A stretch of DNA of 64,000 bases, from NCBI RefSeq assembly GCF_033568475.1, contig NW_027331833.1:1550001-1614000 (forward strand), read 5' to 3'. This DNA comes from Henckelia pumila. Its lineage: Eukaryota; Streptophyta; Magnoliopsida; Lamiales; Gesneriaceae. Under the pieces are notes generated by a model. That model saw nothing but the letters and a program-made list of their open reading frames with translations, was not told where the DNA came from and ran no database searches. This document shows, piece by piece, positions 63,558-64,000 of this stretch; the first letter of the stretch is position 1, and each line of letters begins with the position of its first letter. A program made the position numbers and the translations under genes.

Positions 63558-64000
63558 ATGGCCGAAACTACTGTCTCCACCGTCCCACCACCATCTCCTT
63601 CACCCTTGATCTCCATCAATTCTACTTCCCAAATTCCCTTCAAACTAACCTCCTCCAACCATCCGGCATGGCACCTCCAATTCCACTCTTTTCTCATCGG
63701 TTATGACCTCATGGGATTTGTTGATGGCTCCAAACCCTCTCCACCGCCCACTCTCACAAAAGATGACGTCACCAGCCCCAATCTTGACTACTCGCTTTGG
63801 GTTCGTCGAGATCAACTTTTACTCAATGCCATCACTGGCTCTCTCACTCCAACTCTTATTCCCTTCATTGCCGCATCTACAACCTCTTTTGATGCTTGGT
63901 CAACACTGGCCAAGACCTATGCTTCCCCCAGTCGTGGTCACATCTTACAGCTCAAAAATCAACTTGCCAACCTAGTCAAGGGTTCCAAATCCATCTGCGA
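63558..64000 (+). CDS. Ty1/copia gag, open to the window edge (partial)
   Basis: From the ATG at 63558 the frame is open without a stop to the end of the window (147 complete codons). It reads MAETTVSTVPPPSPSPLISI, then IPFKLTSSNHPAWHLQFHSF, LIGYDLMGFVDGSKPS, LDYSLWVRRDQLLLNAITGS and SFDAWSTLAKTYASPSRGHI with LQLKNQLANL. These match the N-terminal half of plant copia gag (the LTSxNYxxWxxQFxxxLxGYDLMGYIDG and WxxLxxxYAxxSRxRIxxLxxQL motifs). This is the least decayed retrotransposon coding sequence in the window and may mark a young element. Gag forms the virus-like particle. Confidence 0.85.
   Translation, partial: MAETTVSTVPPPSPSPLISINSTSQIPFKLTSSNHPAWHLQFHSFLIGYDLMGFVDGSKPSPPPTLTKDDVTSPNLDYSLWVRRDQLLLNAITGSLTPTLIPFIAASTTSFDAWSTLAKTYASPSRGHILQLKNQLANLVKGSKSIC

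Overview
This is a plant nuclear DNA window, most likely from an asterid or other eudicot, although the species cannot be named from sequence alone. The evidence is AT-rich intergenic DNA, spliced genes for plant proteins (VPS28, a transmembrane ascorbate ferrireductase, DECAPPING 5), Ty1/copia and Ty3/gypsy retrotransposons of plant lineages, and plant-type hAT, Mutator-like, Harbinger-like, SINE, LINE and Helitron sequences. About four genes look intact. Most of the rest is nested and decayed transposon sequence. I see no CRISPR array, rRNA or functional tRNA gene, and no bacterial-style operon.

Layout. 1-3.8 kb: a broken Sirevirus-like Ty1/copia element on the minus strand. 3.9-5.6 kb: a Mutator-like MITE and a SINE. 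5.64-8.2 kb: VPS28 on the plus strand, with a long foldback in its leader intron. 8.5-8.9 kb: a frameshifted relic of a MKK4/5-type MAP kinase kinase N-terminus. 9.4 kb: a second MITE with a 10-bp target duplication. 10.4-12.5 kb: a minus-strand copia RT/RNase H relic, cut by a chromovirus-like gypsy LTR plus gag (12.5-14.6 kb). 15.3-19.1 kb: a minus-strand Tat/Retand-type gypsy pol, split inside RT by a 1,424-bp solo LTR. 19.15-21.5 kb: a plus-strand Tat/Retand LTR and gag carrying a GC-rich insertion. 22.3-22.8 kb: a small single-pass membrane protein. 23.1-25.6 kb: a cytochrome b561 gene on the minus strand. 26.5 kb: a MITE. 27.15-31.6 kb: a complete but decayed LTR element. 33.4-39.8 kb: DCP5 on the minus strand, eight coding exons. 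40.4 kb: a Helitron-type terminus. 43.2-44.9 kb: an ILR1-like amidohydrolase pseudogene with a tandemly duplicated exon. 45.7-62 kb: solo LTRs, hAT elements, a SINE, LINE relics and a 2-kb Sirevirus-like solo LTR, several nested in each other. 63.3-64 kb: a copia element starts with an open gag frame that runs off the window.

The intact genes do not form a pathway. VPS28 acts in ESCRT-I endosomal sorting, the b561 protein in trans-membrane electron transfer, and DCP5 in mRNA decapping and P-bodies. The notable feature of the window is the record of insertions. Many elements still have exact target-site duplications, so the order of insertion can be read directly. I did not find a convincing undescribed multi-gene system. 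The best candidates for a second look are the VPS28 intron foldback, the two hAT elements that carry tRNA-like promoter boxes, and the short dyad arrays in the gypsy LTR family.
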